Below, in pieces: positions 1 through 7,764 of a stretch of DNA of 64,000 bases; the first letter of the stretch is position 1; every line of letters starts with the position of its first letter. Location: contig PLDC01000017.1 in NCBI GenBank assembly GCA_003134995.1, positions 232,283 to 296,282 of the forward strand, read 5' to 3'. The stretch comes from Acidobacteriaceae bacterium. Lineage in GTDB: Bacteria; Acidobacteriota; Terriglobia; Terriglobales; Acidobacteriaceae. The notes beneath the pieces are model-generated. The model made no database searches and was not told where the DNA came from. It saw only the letters and a list, made by a program, of their open reading frames with translations. Made by a program: the position numbers and the translations under genes.

Positions 1-1
1 C

Positions 2-493
2 CTTGACCTACGCCATGAAGACGACGTGGCGCGCAAGAAGTTCCTGGAGGAGCGCGTGAGATCGCAGATTCCCGCCGCTACCGAGGCAGATTTGACCAAC
101 AAACCGGACTGGAGCAGTTCGGAAACGCCGTTGGTGGCCGAATTTGCGGTCAAGATTCCCGGATGGGCTTCGAACGCAGGCAAGCGTGCTTTGATCCCGG
201 CGGGAGTCTTTACTGAGGCGGAGAAGCGCATCTTCGAGCACGCGGAGCGCGTGCACCCAATCTACTTTGAGTATCCGCACGAGAAGTTTGACGACATAAC
301 CGTTGAGCTGCCATCCGGTTGGAAGGTCGGCAGCATTCCCCCGGCGCAGGACCAGGACAAGGGAGTGGTGGCCTACAACCTTACCGTGGAAAACGGCAAA
401 GATTCGGTGCACCTGACGCGCAAGGTAAAAGTGAATTTTCTGTTATTGGAATCCAAATATACCCAGCGCTGCGAGCTTTTTTTCAGGGAGTGA
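2..493 (+). CDS. DUF3857/transglutaminase-like protein, C-terminal part (partial, frameshifted)
   Basis: The reading frame is open from the window edge, so the start lies outside. What remains resembles the C-terminal domain of DUF3857/transglutaminase-core exported proteins, the same kind as the next gene. The frame stops at 491-493, but the +1 frame beyond about position 460 reads YPALRAFFQ, VRTADEQQIVLQPG and ends at a TAA at 550-552. This mirrors the C-terminus of the neighbour (ELRKFYRIIATDERSTVVLK), so one base, probably a T in AAATAT-ACC, seems to be missing near 460. The intact product would overlap the next start by 50 bases. The biochemical role is unknown. The family call rests on the neighbour and on tail similarity. 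Confidence 0.6.
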   Translation, partial: LDLRHEDDVARKKFLEERVRSQIPAATEADLTNKPDWSSSETPLVAEFAVKIPGWASNAGKRALIPAGVFTEAEKRIFEHAERVHPIYFEYPHEKFDDITVELPSGWKVGSIPPAQDQDKGVVAYNLTVENGKDSVHLTRKVKVNFLLLESKYTQRCELFFRE

Positions 494-502
494 GAACCGC
501 AG

Positions 503-2524
503 ATGAACAACAAATTGTTTTGCAACCGGGCGCATCGACCGCGGCTAACTAATTGGCTGCTGCTGTTGGCTTGCGGCGCGGCAAGCCTTTTCGCTTGTGC
601 TCCGCAGGCTTTTGCAGGTGATGCTCCGCAGTGGATGCATGCCCTCGTTAACGCTCCGACGACCGCTTACGACGAGAAGACCAATGCTGTGTTGCTGTAT
701 TCCGAGCGTGACGTTTCGATGATTTCGGCGGACAAGATGATCGTTCGTGTCCGCGAGGTCTATAAGATTCTTCGGCCGGAGGGCCGCGAGCGGGGGATGG
801 CGCTTGTTTCATTCAACCCCCAAAAAAAAATCAAGAGCATGCAGGGTTGGTGCATTCCCGCGCAAGGAAAAGACTACGAGGTGAAGGAGAAAGATGCGGT
901 CGATATGTCGCCGAACACCGAGGGTGGCGAGCTGATCACGGATACGAAATACAAGATACTGCATATACCCGCCTCCGAGATCGGAAACATCGTCGGCTAT
1001 GAGTACGAGATCGAGGAACAGCCGATTTTCCTGCAAGATATCTGGGATTTTCAAGGAGTCGACCCGGTCAGGGAGGCGCACTATTCGCTCCTTCTCCCGT
1101 CGGGATGGGAGTTCAAGAGTTCGTGGATCAACCATGCCGAGGCGAAACCCACTCACGCTGGCGGCAATTCGTGGGAATGGAGCGTTAGCGACGTGAAGGC
1201 TATCCGATCGGAGCCCCGTATGCCCCCACGGGAGGGAATTCAGGGCGAGATGATTCTCTCTTTCTACAGTTCGGATGCGCCAGCCAACAATGCCAATGCC
1301 AACTGGAACGCGATGGGGAAATGGTACACAAGTCTCGTAGGTAAGAGAGTGGATGCATCGCCGGAGATCAAGCAAGAGGTGGCGACGCTGACTGGGTCGA
1401 AAATCACGCCCTTGCAAAAAATGCAGGCGATCGCCGTTTTTGTGCAGCACGACATTCGCTACGTGGCAATCTCCTTGGGTATTGGCGGAGTTCAACCTCA
1501 TGCTGCGCCTGAGGTATTCTCGCATCGGTATGGAGACTGCAAGGACAAGGCGACCTTAGTGCGGTCCATGTTGCGCGAGATTGGCGTGGATTCTTACTAT
1601 GTGGTGATCAATGACAGACGCGGCGTGGTAACCAAGGACATGCCCGCACACAGCGGTTTTAATCACGTGATCACGGCAATCAAGCTGCCGGACGGAGTGG
1701 ACGACCCATCCTTGGTTGCGACCGTGCAACATCCGCAACTGGGCCGGCTTCTTTTCTTCGATCCGACCAATCATCTGATTCCATTTGGCCAGCTTCCAGG
1801 TTATGAACAAGCTAGCTACGCCTTGCTGGTCGAGCCTGACGGCGGGGAATTAATTCAGATGCCTCAGGAACCGCCGTCCATGAATAGCATCCGTCGAACC
1901 GCGAAACTGACCCTTAGTCCTGCTGGCGGGCTTACAGGCGATGTGGAAGAGACGCGAATGGGTTTCCGCGCTGCGTCGGAGAGATGGCGCTTGCACAACG
2001 TGGTCAAGGACACGGATCGCATCAAGCCCATTGAGGAAATTCTTTCTGGTTCCTTGTCGAGCTTCCACATCACTCAGGCCACTCTCGTCAATTTCGCGCA
2101 AACCGATCTGCCGTTTGGCTTCAAGTATTCGTTTGTATCGGACAACTACGCCAAGAATGCGGGCGATCTGCTGCTGTTACGGCCCCGCGTGTTAGGGAGT
2201 AAGGGAGAAGGCTTTCTTGAGACCAAGGAGGTGCGCAAATTTCCCATTGAACTGGAAGAGCCGACGCGCGATACAGATTCGTTTGAAATCACGATTCCGG
2301 CCGGTTACGTAGTCGACGACCTGCCGCCGCCGGTGGACGCCGACTTCGGCTTCGCCAGCTATCACGCGAAAACCGTAGTGACAGGCAATGTTTTGGATTA
2401 CACGCGCACTTTCGAGATCAAGGAGTTGAGCGTGCCCGTCGATAAAGCTGAGGAACTTAGAAAGTTCTATCGCATTATCGCTACCGATGAACGCAGTACG
2501 GTAGTGCTGAAACCAGCGCATTGA
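503..2524 (+). CDS. Exported DUF3857 and transglutaminase-core protein
   Basis: The 673-residue protein has a signal peptide (basic start, hydrophobic core LLLLACGAASLFAC, cleavage near residue 38). An N-terminal DUF3857 region (about 60-230) is followed by a transglutaminase-like papain-fold core. The catalytic triad is visible as Cys346 in YGDCKDK, His388 in FNHVI and Asp420 in FFDPTN. The C-terminal third is the beta-rich domain usual in this family. It probably acts in the periplasm or cell envelope; the substrate is unknown, as for most of the family. It follows a paralogue of the same kind and is probably co-transcribed with it. ATG 503 is the only good start that keeps the signal peptide, although it lies within the frame-corrected end of the upstream gene. 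Confidence 0.85.
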   Translation: MNNKLFCNRAHRPRLTNWLLLLACGAASLFACAPQAFAGDAPQWMHALVNAPTTAYDEKTNAVLLYSERDVSMISADKMIVRVREVYKILRPEGRERGMALVSFNPQKKIKSMQGWCIPAQGKDYEVKEKDAVDMSPNTEGGELITDTKYKILHIPASEIGNIVGYEYEIEEQPIFLQDIWDFQGVDPVREAHYSLLLPSGWEFKSSWINHAEAKPTHAGGNSWEWSVSDVKAIRSEPRMPPREGIQGEMILSFYSSDAPANNANANWNAMGKWYTSLVGKRVDASPEIKQEVATLTGSKITPLQKMQAIAVFVQHDIRYVAISLGIGGVQPHAAPEVFSHRYGDCKDKATLVRSMLREIGVDSYYVVINDRRGVVTKDMPAHSGFNHVITAIKLPDGVDDPSLVATVQHPQLGRLLFFDPTNHLIPFGQLPGYEQASYALLVEPDGGELIQMPQEPPSMNSIRRTAKLTLSPAGGLTGDVEETRMGFRAASERWRLHNVVKDTDRIKPIEEILSGSLSSFHITQATLVNFAQTDLPFGFKYSFVSDNYAKNAGDLLLLRPRVLGSKGEGFLETKEVRKFPIELEEPTRDTDSFEITIPAGYVVDDLPPPVDADFGFASYHAKTVVTGNVLDYTRTFEIKELSVPVDKAEELRKFYRIIATDERSTVVLKPAH

Positions 2525-2616
2525 CGCTCCTGGAAACGGACGCCGGCTGAATTGCAAACCTGGGGTTGCTGTTCGGCGCATTGCCGCATTTGGCCTCTCG
2601 CATCTATGATGTGGCC

Positions 2617-3078
2617 ATGAGTTTTTCCGACACCGTCTTCCTGTTCTTTCTCGCGCTCATTCTCTTTGGGCCGAAGAAGTTGCCGGAGATGGCTCGTCAG
2701 GCTGGGAAGCTTCTCGCTGAATTGCGGCGCGCCTCGAACGAGTTCCGATCGCAGATCGAGACCGAAATCGCACACCTTGAGGTTCAGAAGTCGCAGACAG
2801 TGCTGCCGCCGGCCGCGCCGCCGCAGGGTACTCTTACCAGCCTGAGCGTGAATCCTGCGAGCACGCCGACTCGACATGAACCGCCAGACACGCTGGCCGG
2901 CCCAATTGCTGAAGTCGCCCCGTTGCCGGCGAACGCAGTCATTGCGAATTCAGCGGACTCGAATCTGCCCGAGTCGAATCCTGCCGAATTGAATCGAGCT
3001 GCATCATCGACTTCATCATCGTCGCTTGAACCCACAGTTGAGCCCAGCGCTCCGGCTGCGCAGGAACCCCATGTTTGA
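2617..3078 (+). CDS. tatA: Sec-independent translocase TatA/TatB family protein
   Basis: This is the pore or adaptor component of the twin-arginine translocase, which exports folded proteins across the inner membrane. The start at ATG 2617 (MSFSDTVFLFF) gives 153 residues: a short N-terminal membrane helix, the family hinge FGPKKLPE, then an amphipathic helix (MARQAGKLLAELRRAS). A long Ser/Pro/Ala-rich, poorly conserved tail follows from about residue 60. The frame is open further upstream to 2566, but that would put extra residues before the membrane helix. The stop overlaps the tatC start (ATGTTTGA), so the two are translationally coupled. No separate tatB is seen, as in two-component TatAC systems. 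Confidence 0.85.
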   Translation: MSFSDTVFLFFLALILFGPKKLPEMARQAGKLLAELRRASNEFRSQIETEIAHLEVQKSQTVLPPAAPPQGTLTSLSVNPASTPTRHEPPDTLAGPIAEVAPLPANAVIANSADSNLPESNPAELNRAASSTSSSSLEPTVEPSAPAAQEPHV

Positions 3079-3874
3079 AAACCTAGCCGGGGCTCTCGGC
3101 GGCGATCCCAAGCGCGACTCCATGCCTACGATGGGCTTTCTCGATCACCTCGAGGAACTGCGGCGGCGCCTCGTCTACTCGATTGCGGCAGTGGCCGTGG
3201 GATTTGGCGCCTGCTGGTGGAAGGTGGAGCGCATCTACGATGTTATGCAACGCCCCATCGTGACAGCGCTGAAATCCAACGGGTTGTCGGAGAAGCTCGT
3301 TTATTTGAACCCCACCGAACCCTTCAACCTTTACTTGAAGATTGCCGCGCTTGCCGGTCTGTTTCTTACTTCGCCATTCGTGCTCTACCAGGTCTGGATG
3401 TTCATCTCACCCGGCCTTTACCGCAATGAAAAGCGCTACGTCGTGCCGTTTATGGTTTCCACGATCGCACTATTCACCACCGGCGGATACTTCGGCTACA
3501 GAGTCGTCTACCCCCGCGCTCTCGATTTTCTGATTCATTTCGGACGGCAGTTTCAGCCCATGATCACCATCGGCGAATACACATCGCTGTTTCTCAGCAT
3601 CGTTCTGGGCATGGGCTTAATTTTTGAGATGCCGATTCTAATCTTCTTCCTGGCGCTCATGGGAATCGTCACCGCCAGTTTCATGTGGAAGAATTTCCGC
3701 TATGCCATTCTGCTGATTTTCATCGTTGCGGCCATCGTCACGCCCACTCCGGACATTATGAGCATGTGCATCTTTGCTGCGCCCATGCTTGGGTTGTACG
3801 TCGTGAGTATCGGAATCGCCTGGCTGGTTCATCCCAGTCAGCGCCGCGCGCGTAGTGAGAAAAAGACAACTTGA
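3071..3874 (+). CDS. tatC: Sec-independent protein translocase TatC
   Basis: TatC is the polytopic receptor that binds twin-arginine signal peptides. The 267-residue product starting at ATG 3071 has the family N-terminal signature FLDHLEELRRRL, with the glutamate important for signal recognition. Six hydrophobic segments follow, with the conserved loops NPTEPFNLYLK, SPFVLYQVWMFISPGLY and the late FRYAILLIFIVAAIVTPTPD. It overlaps tatA by 8 bases, so the start at 3071 is preferred over an in-frame upstream extension to 3026. A perfect-ended inverted-repeat element follows 10 bases after the stop. Confidence 0.95.
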   Translation: MFENLAGALGGDPKRDSMPTMGFLDHLEELRRRLVYSIAAVAVGFGACWWKVERIYDVMQRPIVTALKSNGLSEKLVYLNPTEPFNLYLKIAALAGLFLTSPFVLYQVWMFISPGLYRNEKRYVVPFMVSTIALFTTGGYFGYRVVYPRALDFLIHFGRQFQPMITIGEYTSLFLSIVLGMGLIFEMPILIFFLALMGIVTASFMWKNFRYAILLIFIVAAIVTPTPDIMSMCIFAAPMLGLYVVSIGIAWLVHPSQRRARSEKKTT

Positions 3875-3883
3875 GATTTGAAA

Positions 3884-3983
3884 TGTCATCCCGAGCGCAG
3901 CGAGGGATCCTGGTGTTTGCTGGCGGCGGCAGCACCGAGAGTGCAGCAAAAACCGAGATCGCTCGTTGCACTGCGGGATGACA
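3884..3983. repeat. Dispersed inverted-repeat element, TGTCATCCCG type ('CHPERSEGS' family)
   Basis: A 100-base element has perfect 10-base ends, TGTCATCCCG (3884-3893) and CGGGATGACA (3974-3983). The adjacent inner arms pair imperfectly (GAGCGCAGCGAGGGATC against GATCGCTCGTTGC). One frame translates as CHPERSEGS, a string often mis-annotated as coding in genomes carrying this repeat. It lies between tatC and the peptidase gene. Relatives with the same outer word occur at 24732-24993 and, one-armed, near 61067-61074. Confidence 0.85.
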
Positions 3984-4024
3984 GAGACGATTATTCCGAT
4001 GGCAGAGCCGGCAGTTCTGAGTTT

Positions 4025-5047
4025 ATGAAATCGATAAAGATAATTTCTTTAGCTCTATTGCTTTTCGTCGCAGGCGCATTCGCAGGATGCGACCAGGATA
4101 AGAAAGCCAGCGCAGCAGGAGCGCCAACCACAACTCCGACCCCCGCGCAAAATCCTCCCACCGACCTCACTCTGCCCAAGCTCTCACTTCCCGCCGACAG
4201 TGGCCCGCTGTCCACAATCGATTCCGCCCGCACCATGCAGTACGTGAAAGAGATCGTGGCCTTCGGCCCGCGACCCATCGGGAGCGCAAATCACAAGAAG
4301 GTCGAAGACTTCATCCTCGCCCATCTCAAGGGAGACACAATCGAAGAGGATGCATTCACCGCGGATACTCCCGAAGGCAAGTTCCCGGCGCGAAACATCA
4401 TCGCGAAGTTTCCCGGCGCCAAAGACGGCATAATCGTAATCGCCAGCCATTACGACACGAACTACCCGCTGCGCCAAACCACGTACATCGGCGCAAACGA
4501 CGGCGCTTCCTCGAGCGCGCTCCTGCTTGAATTTGCCAACCAGTTGCGCGAAAAAAAACGCGACGGCTACAGCATATGGCTGGTATGGGATGACGCCGAA
4601 GAAGCTGTGAAATCCTGGAGCGACACCGACAGCCTCTATGGCATCCGTCACCTCGCGGAAAAATGGGAAGGCGACGGCACTCTGAAGAAAACCAAGGCAT
4701 TCCTGCTGGCCGACATGATCGGAGATGCCGACCTGAACATCGAGCGCGATTCGAACTCGACGCCATGGCTCGAAGCGGTGGTGTACGAGGCGGCCACGCG
4801 TCTCGGCTATCAGTCGCATTTCTTCTCGCGCACCATGACTGTGGACGACGATCACCTCCCCTTCGTCAAGCGCGGCGTGCCCTCCGCCGATCTAATCGAC
4901 TTCGATTACGGCTATGACAACGTCTTCTGGCATACTCCGCAGGATACTGTCGACAAGCTCAGCCCGAAGAGTTTGGAAATTGCAGGGGGAACGATTCTGG
5001 AGACGGTCAGCATTCTCGACAAAATGGAAGCGCTGCCGCCGAAGTGA
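4025..5047 (+). CDS. M28-family zinc enzyme, glutaminyl-peptide cyclotransferase-like lipoprotein
   Basis: The start at ATG 4025 gives 340 residues beginning MKSIKIISLALLLFV with a lipobox AFAGC, so it is a predicted lipoprotein. An in-frame extension upstream to 3878 is only translated repeat. Metal and catalytic residues of M28 enzymes are visible: His142/Asp144 in SHYDT, Asp159 in GANDGASS, Glu192-Glu193 in DDAEEA and His303 in FWHTPQDT. The string DSLYGIRHLA after the double Glu, and the spacing, resemble animal-type glutaminyl cyclases (DSLYGSRHLA) more than aminopeptidases. It may therefore cyclise N-terminal glutamine of exported peptides, or be an aminopeptidase. The next gene encodes another M28 protein. 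Confidence 0.8.
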   Translation: MKSIKIISLALLLFVAGAFAGCDQDKKASAAGAPTTTPTPAQNPPTDLTLPKLSLPADSGPLSTIDSARTMQYVKEIVAFGPRPIGSANHKKVEDFILAHLKGDTIEEDAFTADTPEGKFPARNIIAKFPGAKDGIIVIASHYDTNYPLRQTTYIGANDGASSSALLLEFANQLREKKRDGYSIWLVWDDAEEAVKSWSDTDSLYGIRHLAEKWEGDGTLKKTKAFLLADMIGDADLNIERDSNSTPWLEAVVYEAATRLGYQSHFFSRTMTVDDDHLPFVKRGVPSADLIDFDYGYDNVFWHTPQDTVDKLSPKSLEIAGGTILETVSILDKMEALPPK

Positions 5048-5081
5048 CGCGCCTAAACTTGTCAACGCCTACGACAAAAAG

Positions 5082-5184
5082 CCTTTGACCGCAAAGTGCG
5101 CGAAGAAATCCGCAAAGGACGTCAAGAAAAACATGATCTTCTTTGTGTCCTTTGCGTAGCCTTCGCGAACTTTGCAGTCAAAAG
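5082..5184. repeat. Word-type inverted repeat (CCGCAAAG...GCGAAG family)
   Basis: The left arm (about 5082-5120) contains CTTTGACCGCAAAG, GCGCGAAG and CGCAAAGGACG. The right arm (about 5145-5184) contains the reverse complements CCTTTGCG, CCTTCGCG and ACTTTGCAGTCAAAAG. Together they form a long imperfect hairpin between two M28 genes. Single-armed relatives lie at 22011-22060 and 35121-35175, and a sister family (CCGCAGAGGACGCGGAG) at 20266-20384. Confidence 0.75.
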
Positions 5185-5225
5185 ATTTTGCTCTTTCTCT
5201 GAATTTCATTTCTAATGCACCCGAT

Positions 5226-6743
5226 ATGCGAAAGCTGAAATCTCTGTTGCTGTGCTTAACCCTAAGCGCAATTTGTGTAGCCGCAACTCCCACCAATGAC
5301 ACCGACGATTCGGCCCGCATCATTCAGGCGGCCCTGCAACCTTCGCCGATAGAAAGTAATCTCCGCCGCTTGACCGATGAAGTCGGCGGCCGTGTGCCCG
5401 GAACACCCGCCATGCAGCGCGCCGTGGATTGGGGCGTGCAGATGTTCAAGGACGCAGGAGCCGATAGCGTGCACACCGAGGAATTTACCATCCCGAATTC
5501 CTGGTCCGAGGGCTCGACCGAGATGACTGTCAGCGCCACTGGAACCGCTCTCGACCCAAAGCTGACGCACATCCCCAAAGTCGAGTTCCGCGTGCGCTGC
5601 GTGTCCATCGCATGGGCGCCGGCGCTCGCGTCGGTGAAGCACTTGCCCGTGGTCGATGTCGGCAGCGGCAGCGCCGCCGACTTCGCCAAAGCCGGAGACA
5701 TTGCCGGCAAAATCATACTCGTCCACTCGGTCGTGCTCAAGACTTGGGAAGACCTCTTCGCCGAATACTCGAACGCGCCTCCTGTGATCACCGCTGCTGT
5801 GAAGGGAAAAGCCAGGGCCGTCGCGTTCATGGCCACACGCGAGCATGACATTCTCTATCGCCACACGAATTCCAACGAAGGCGAAATCGATCGCATTCCG
5901 CAGGTGCTGGTCGCCCGCGAGGATGCCGAGCGCATCGCCCGCCTGCTCGCCTCCGGTCACCCTGTGTGGGCTGACTTGAGTATTCCCAACCAGATCGGCG
6001 GCGCAATCAAGACCGCAAACGTAATCGCGGAAATCAAAGGCAGCGAAAAGCCCGACGAGTTTGTAATCCTCGGAGCGCATCTCGATTCCTGGGAACTCGG
6101 CACCGGAGCGCTCGATAACGGCTGCAACGCCGCGCTTGTCGTCGACGCGTTGCGTGCGATCAAAGCCTCTGGATTGAAGCCTCGCCGGTCCATGCGCTTC
6201 ATTCTTTTTTCCGGCGAAGAAGAAGGACTGCTCGGCTCGCGCGCTTATTCGCGCGCTCACCGCCCCGAACTCGATCGGGCAGCCGGAGTCATCGTCTGGG
6301 ATTCGGGCACAGGCAAGACCACGGGATTCGCCGATGGCGGCCGCAAGGATGTGCTCGATGCAGCCAAGCGATTGATCGCGCCATTGAAAGAGTTCGGCCT
6401 GACAGAAATGAAAACCGACATGGAATGGGGCACCGACCATTTCGATTTCATGTTGGAAGGCGTCCCGACATTCGTTGCCGATCAGGATGAGGCGAACTAT
6501 CTGGAGAACTACCATGCCGTCTCCGACACCTACGACAAAGTTGACTTCGCTCAATTGAAGAAACACGTAGCCGAAGCCGCCGAGTTCAGTTTCGCGCTGG
6601 CCAATCTTCCCGAAAAGATCGGCCCACGCTTCACTCATGCGCAGATCGACCAAGCGATCCGCGATACGAATAGCGTAGAAATGTTCAAAGCCAATGGCCT
6701 ATGGGACGCCTGGCAGGACGGACACCTTGGCCGGGAGAAATAA
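5226..6743 (+). CDS. Exported M28-family zinc peptidase with PA domain
   Basis: The start at ATG 5226 (MRKLKSLLLCLTLSA) gives 505 residues with a signal peptide; the in-frame extension to 5172 lies next to repeat sequence. A protease-associated insert (about 100-240; AGDIAGKIILVHS) precedes the M28 catalytic domain. Zinc and catalytic residues are His285/Asp287 in GAHLDSW, Asp297 in GALDNGC, Glu331-Glu332 in FSGEEEG and His430 in ENYHAVSD. The family releases N-terminal amino acids or dipeptides from peptides outside the cytoplasm. It resembles plasma glutamate carboxypeptidase or aminopeptidase Q-type enzymes; the exact specificity cannot be read from sequence. Confidence 0.88.
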   Translation: MRKLKSLLLCLTLSAICVAATPTNDTDDSARIIQAALQPSPIESNLRRLTDEVGGRVPGTPAMQRAVDWGVQMFKDAGADSVHTEEFTIPNSWSEGSTEMTVSATGTALDPKLTHIPKVEFRVRCVSIAWAPALASVKHLPVVDVGSGSAADFAKAGDIAGKIILVHSVVLKTWEDLFAEYSNAPPVITAAVKGKARAVAFMATREHDILYRHTNSNEGEIDRIPQVLVAREDAERIARLLASGHPVWADLSIPNQIGGAIKTANVIAEIKGSEKPDEFVILGAHLDSWELGTGALDNGCNAALVVDALRAIKASGLKPRRSMRFILFSGEEEGLLGSRAYSRAHRPELDRAAGVIVWDSGTGKTTGFADGGRKDVLDAAKRLIAPLKEFGLTEMKTDMEWGTDHFDFMLEGVPTFVADQDEANYLENYHAVSDTYDKVDFAQLKKHVAEAAEFSFALANLPEKIGPRFTHAQIDQAIRDTNSVEMFKANGLWDAWQDGHLGREK

Positions 6744-6770
6744 ACCCAATTAAGATCCTCAGGAAAGCCC

Positions 6771-7694
6771 TTGCTCTACTTCTGGATTTTCTTCAACCTC
6801 TTCGCCGTCGGCATGCTGGCGCTGGACCTGATGGTCTTCCATCGCAAGGGCCGAGTGGTGCGCCCGCGCGAAGCGTTGGCTTGGAGCGCCCTATGGATCG
6901 GCCTCGCTATCACCTTCGCGGGGCTGATTTTTTTCTGGCAAGGCCGTCAGATCGCTCTCGAATTCGTCACCGGCTATGTGCTCGAACTCTCCCTAAGCGT
7001 GGACAATCTTTTTCTTTTCCTTGTAATCTTCCGCTATTTCGCTGTGCCTGAGCAGCATCAACGCAGCGTGCTGTTCTGGGGAGTTCTCGGTGCGCTCTTG
7101 ATGCGCGGCGTTTTCATTGTTGCCGGCGTCGGCTTGATCCAGCGCTTCCACTGGATTCTCTACGCTCTCGGAGCGCTGCTGATTTACAGCGGCATTCGCC
7201 TGGGATTCAGCGGCGAACATCAGATCGATCCCGCCAAGAACTCGGCAGTAAAACTTCTGCGCCGCTGGATTCCCGTGACCGATGACTATCAGGGCGGTCG
7301 TTTCTTCGTTCGCGGATGGAAAGGGAATCCGGGCCTTTACGCCACGCCGTTGCTGATTGTTCTGGCTGTGATCGAAACCACGGACTTGCTCTTTGCTGTC
7401 GACTCCATCCCCGCCGTCCTCGCCGTAACGCTCAACGCATTCATCGTCTATACGTCGAACGTATTCGCTATCCTGGGCCTGCGCTCGATGTACTTCGCCG
7501 TATCCGGACTGATGAAAGTTTTTCGCTTCCTTCACTACGGCTTGGCTCTGGTGTTGATCCTGGTAGGCCTGAAGATGGTTGCCGCAGATCACATGCCAGT
7601 CCCCACCCACGTGACTCTAGCCGTAATCGCCGGGGTGCTCGCGGTCTCAATACTGGCGTCCGTCGTTTACCCCGCGAAAGACACGTCATCTTAA
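6771..7694 (+). CDS. TerC/Alx-family integral membrane protein
   Basis: The 307-residue polytopic protein starts at TTG 6771 with AGGA a few bases upstream. TerC-family signatures are SVDNLFLFLVIF and ETTDLLFAVDSIPAVLAVT, with the conserved acidic residues in membrane helices. About eight to nine hydrophobic helices are visible. Family members (Alx, YceF, TerC) have been linked to manganese export and to metallation of exported proteins, or to tellurite resistance. Which applies here is inference. No riboswitch-like leader is visible; the gap to the upstream peptidase gene is only 27 bases, so they may be co-transcribed. Confidence 0.88.
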   Translation: MLYFWIFFNLFAVGMLALDLMVFHRKGRVVRPREALAWSALWIGLAITFAGLIFFWQGRQIALEFVTGYVLELSLSVDNLFLFLVIFRYFAVPEQHQRSVLFWGVLGALLMRGVFIVAGVGLIQRFHWILYALGALLIYSGIRLGFSGEHQIDPAKNSAVKLLRRWIPVTDDYQGGRFFVRGWKGNPGLYATPLLIVLAVIETTDLLFAVDSIPAVLAVTLNAFIVYTSNVFAILGLRSMYFAVSGLMKVFRFLHYGLALVLILVGLKMVAADHMPVPTHVTLAVIAGVLAVSILASVVYPAKDTSS

Positions 7695-7740
7695 GCGAAT
7701 CGAAGGTCTACTTTCCGGCCTGTTCGATTAAAACCGCACC

Positions 7741-7756
7741 GCGTATACGCTATTAT
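7741..7756 (+). promoter_or_regulatory. Candidate aroB promoter with overlapping palindrome
   Basis: A perfect 10-base palindrome GCGTATACGC (7741-7750) directly abuts TATTAT (7751-7756), a plausible -10 element. Transcription would start around 7763, at or next to the aroB ATG (7765), implying a leaderless or near-leaderless mRNA; no Shine-Dalgarno sequence precedes this ATG. The palindrome could be an operator. No convincing -35 is seen. Confidence 0.4.
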
Positions 7757-7764
7757 GGAATTCC

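Noticed and set aside
3878-4024. In-frame N-terminal extension of the M28 lipoprotein beginning MKCHPERSEGSW
   Set aside because: It is a translated dispersed repeat lying before a proper lipoprotein signal peptide at 4025.
5262-6653. 463-codon open frame on the minus strand opposite the second M28 gene
   Set aside because: High-GC shadow ORF; the plus strand carries a complete M28 domain with all metal ligands.
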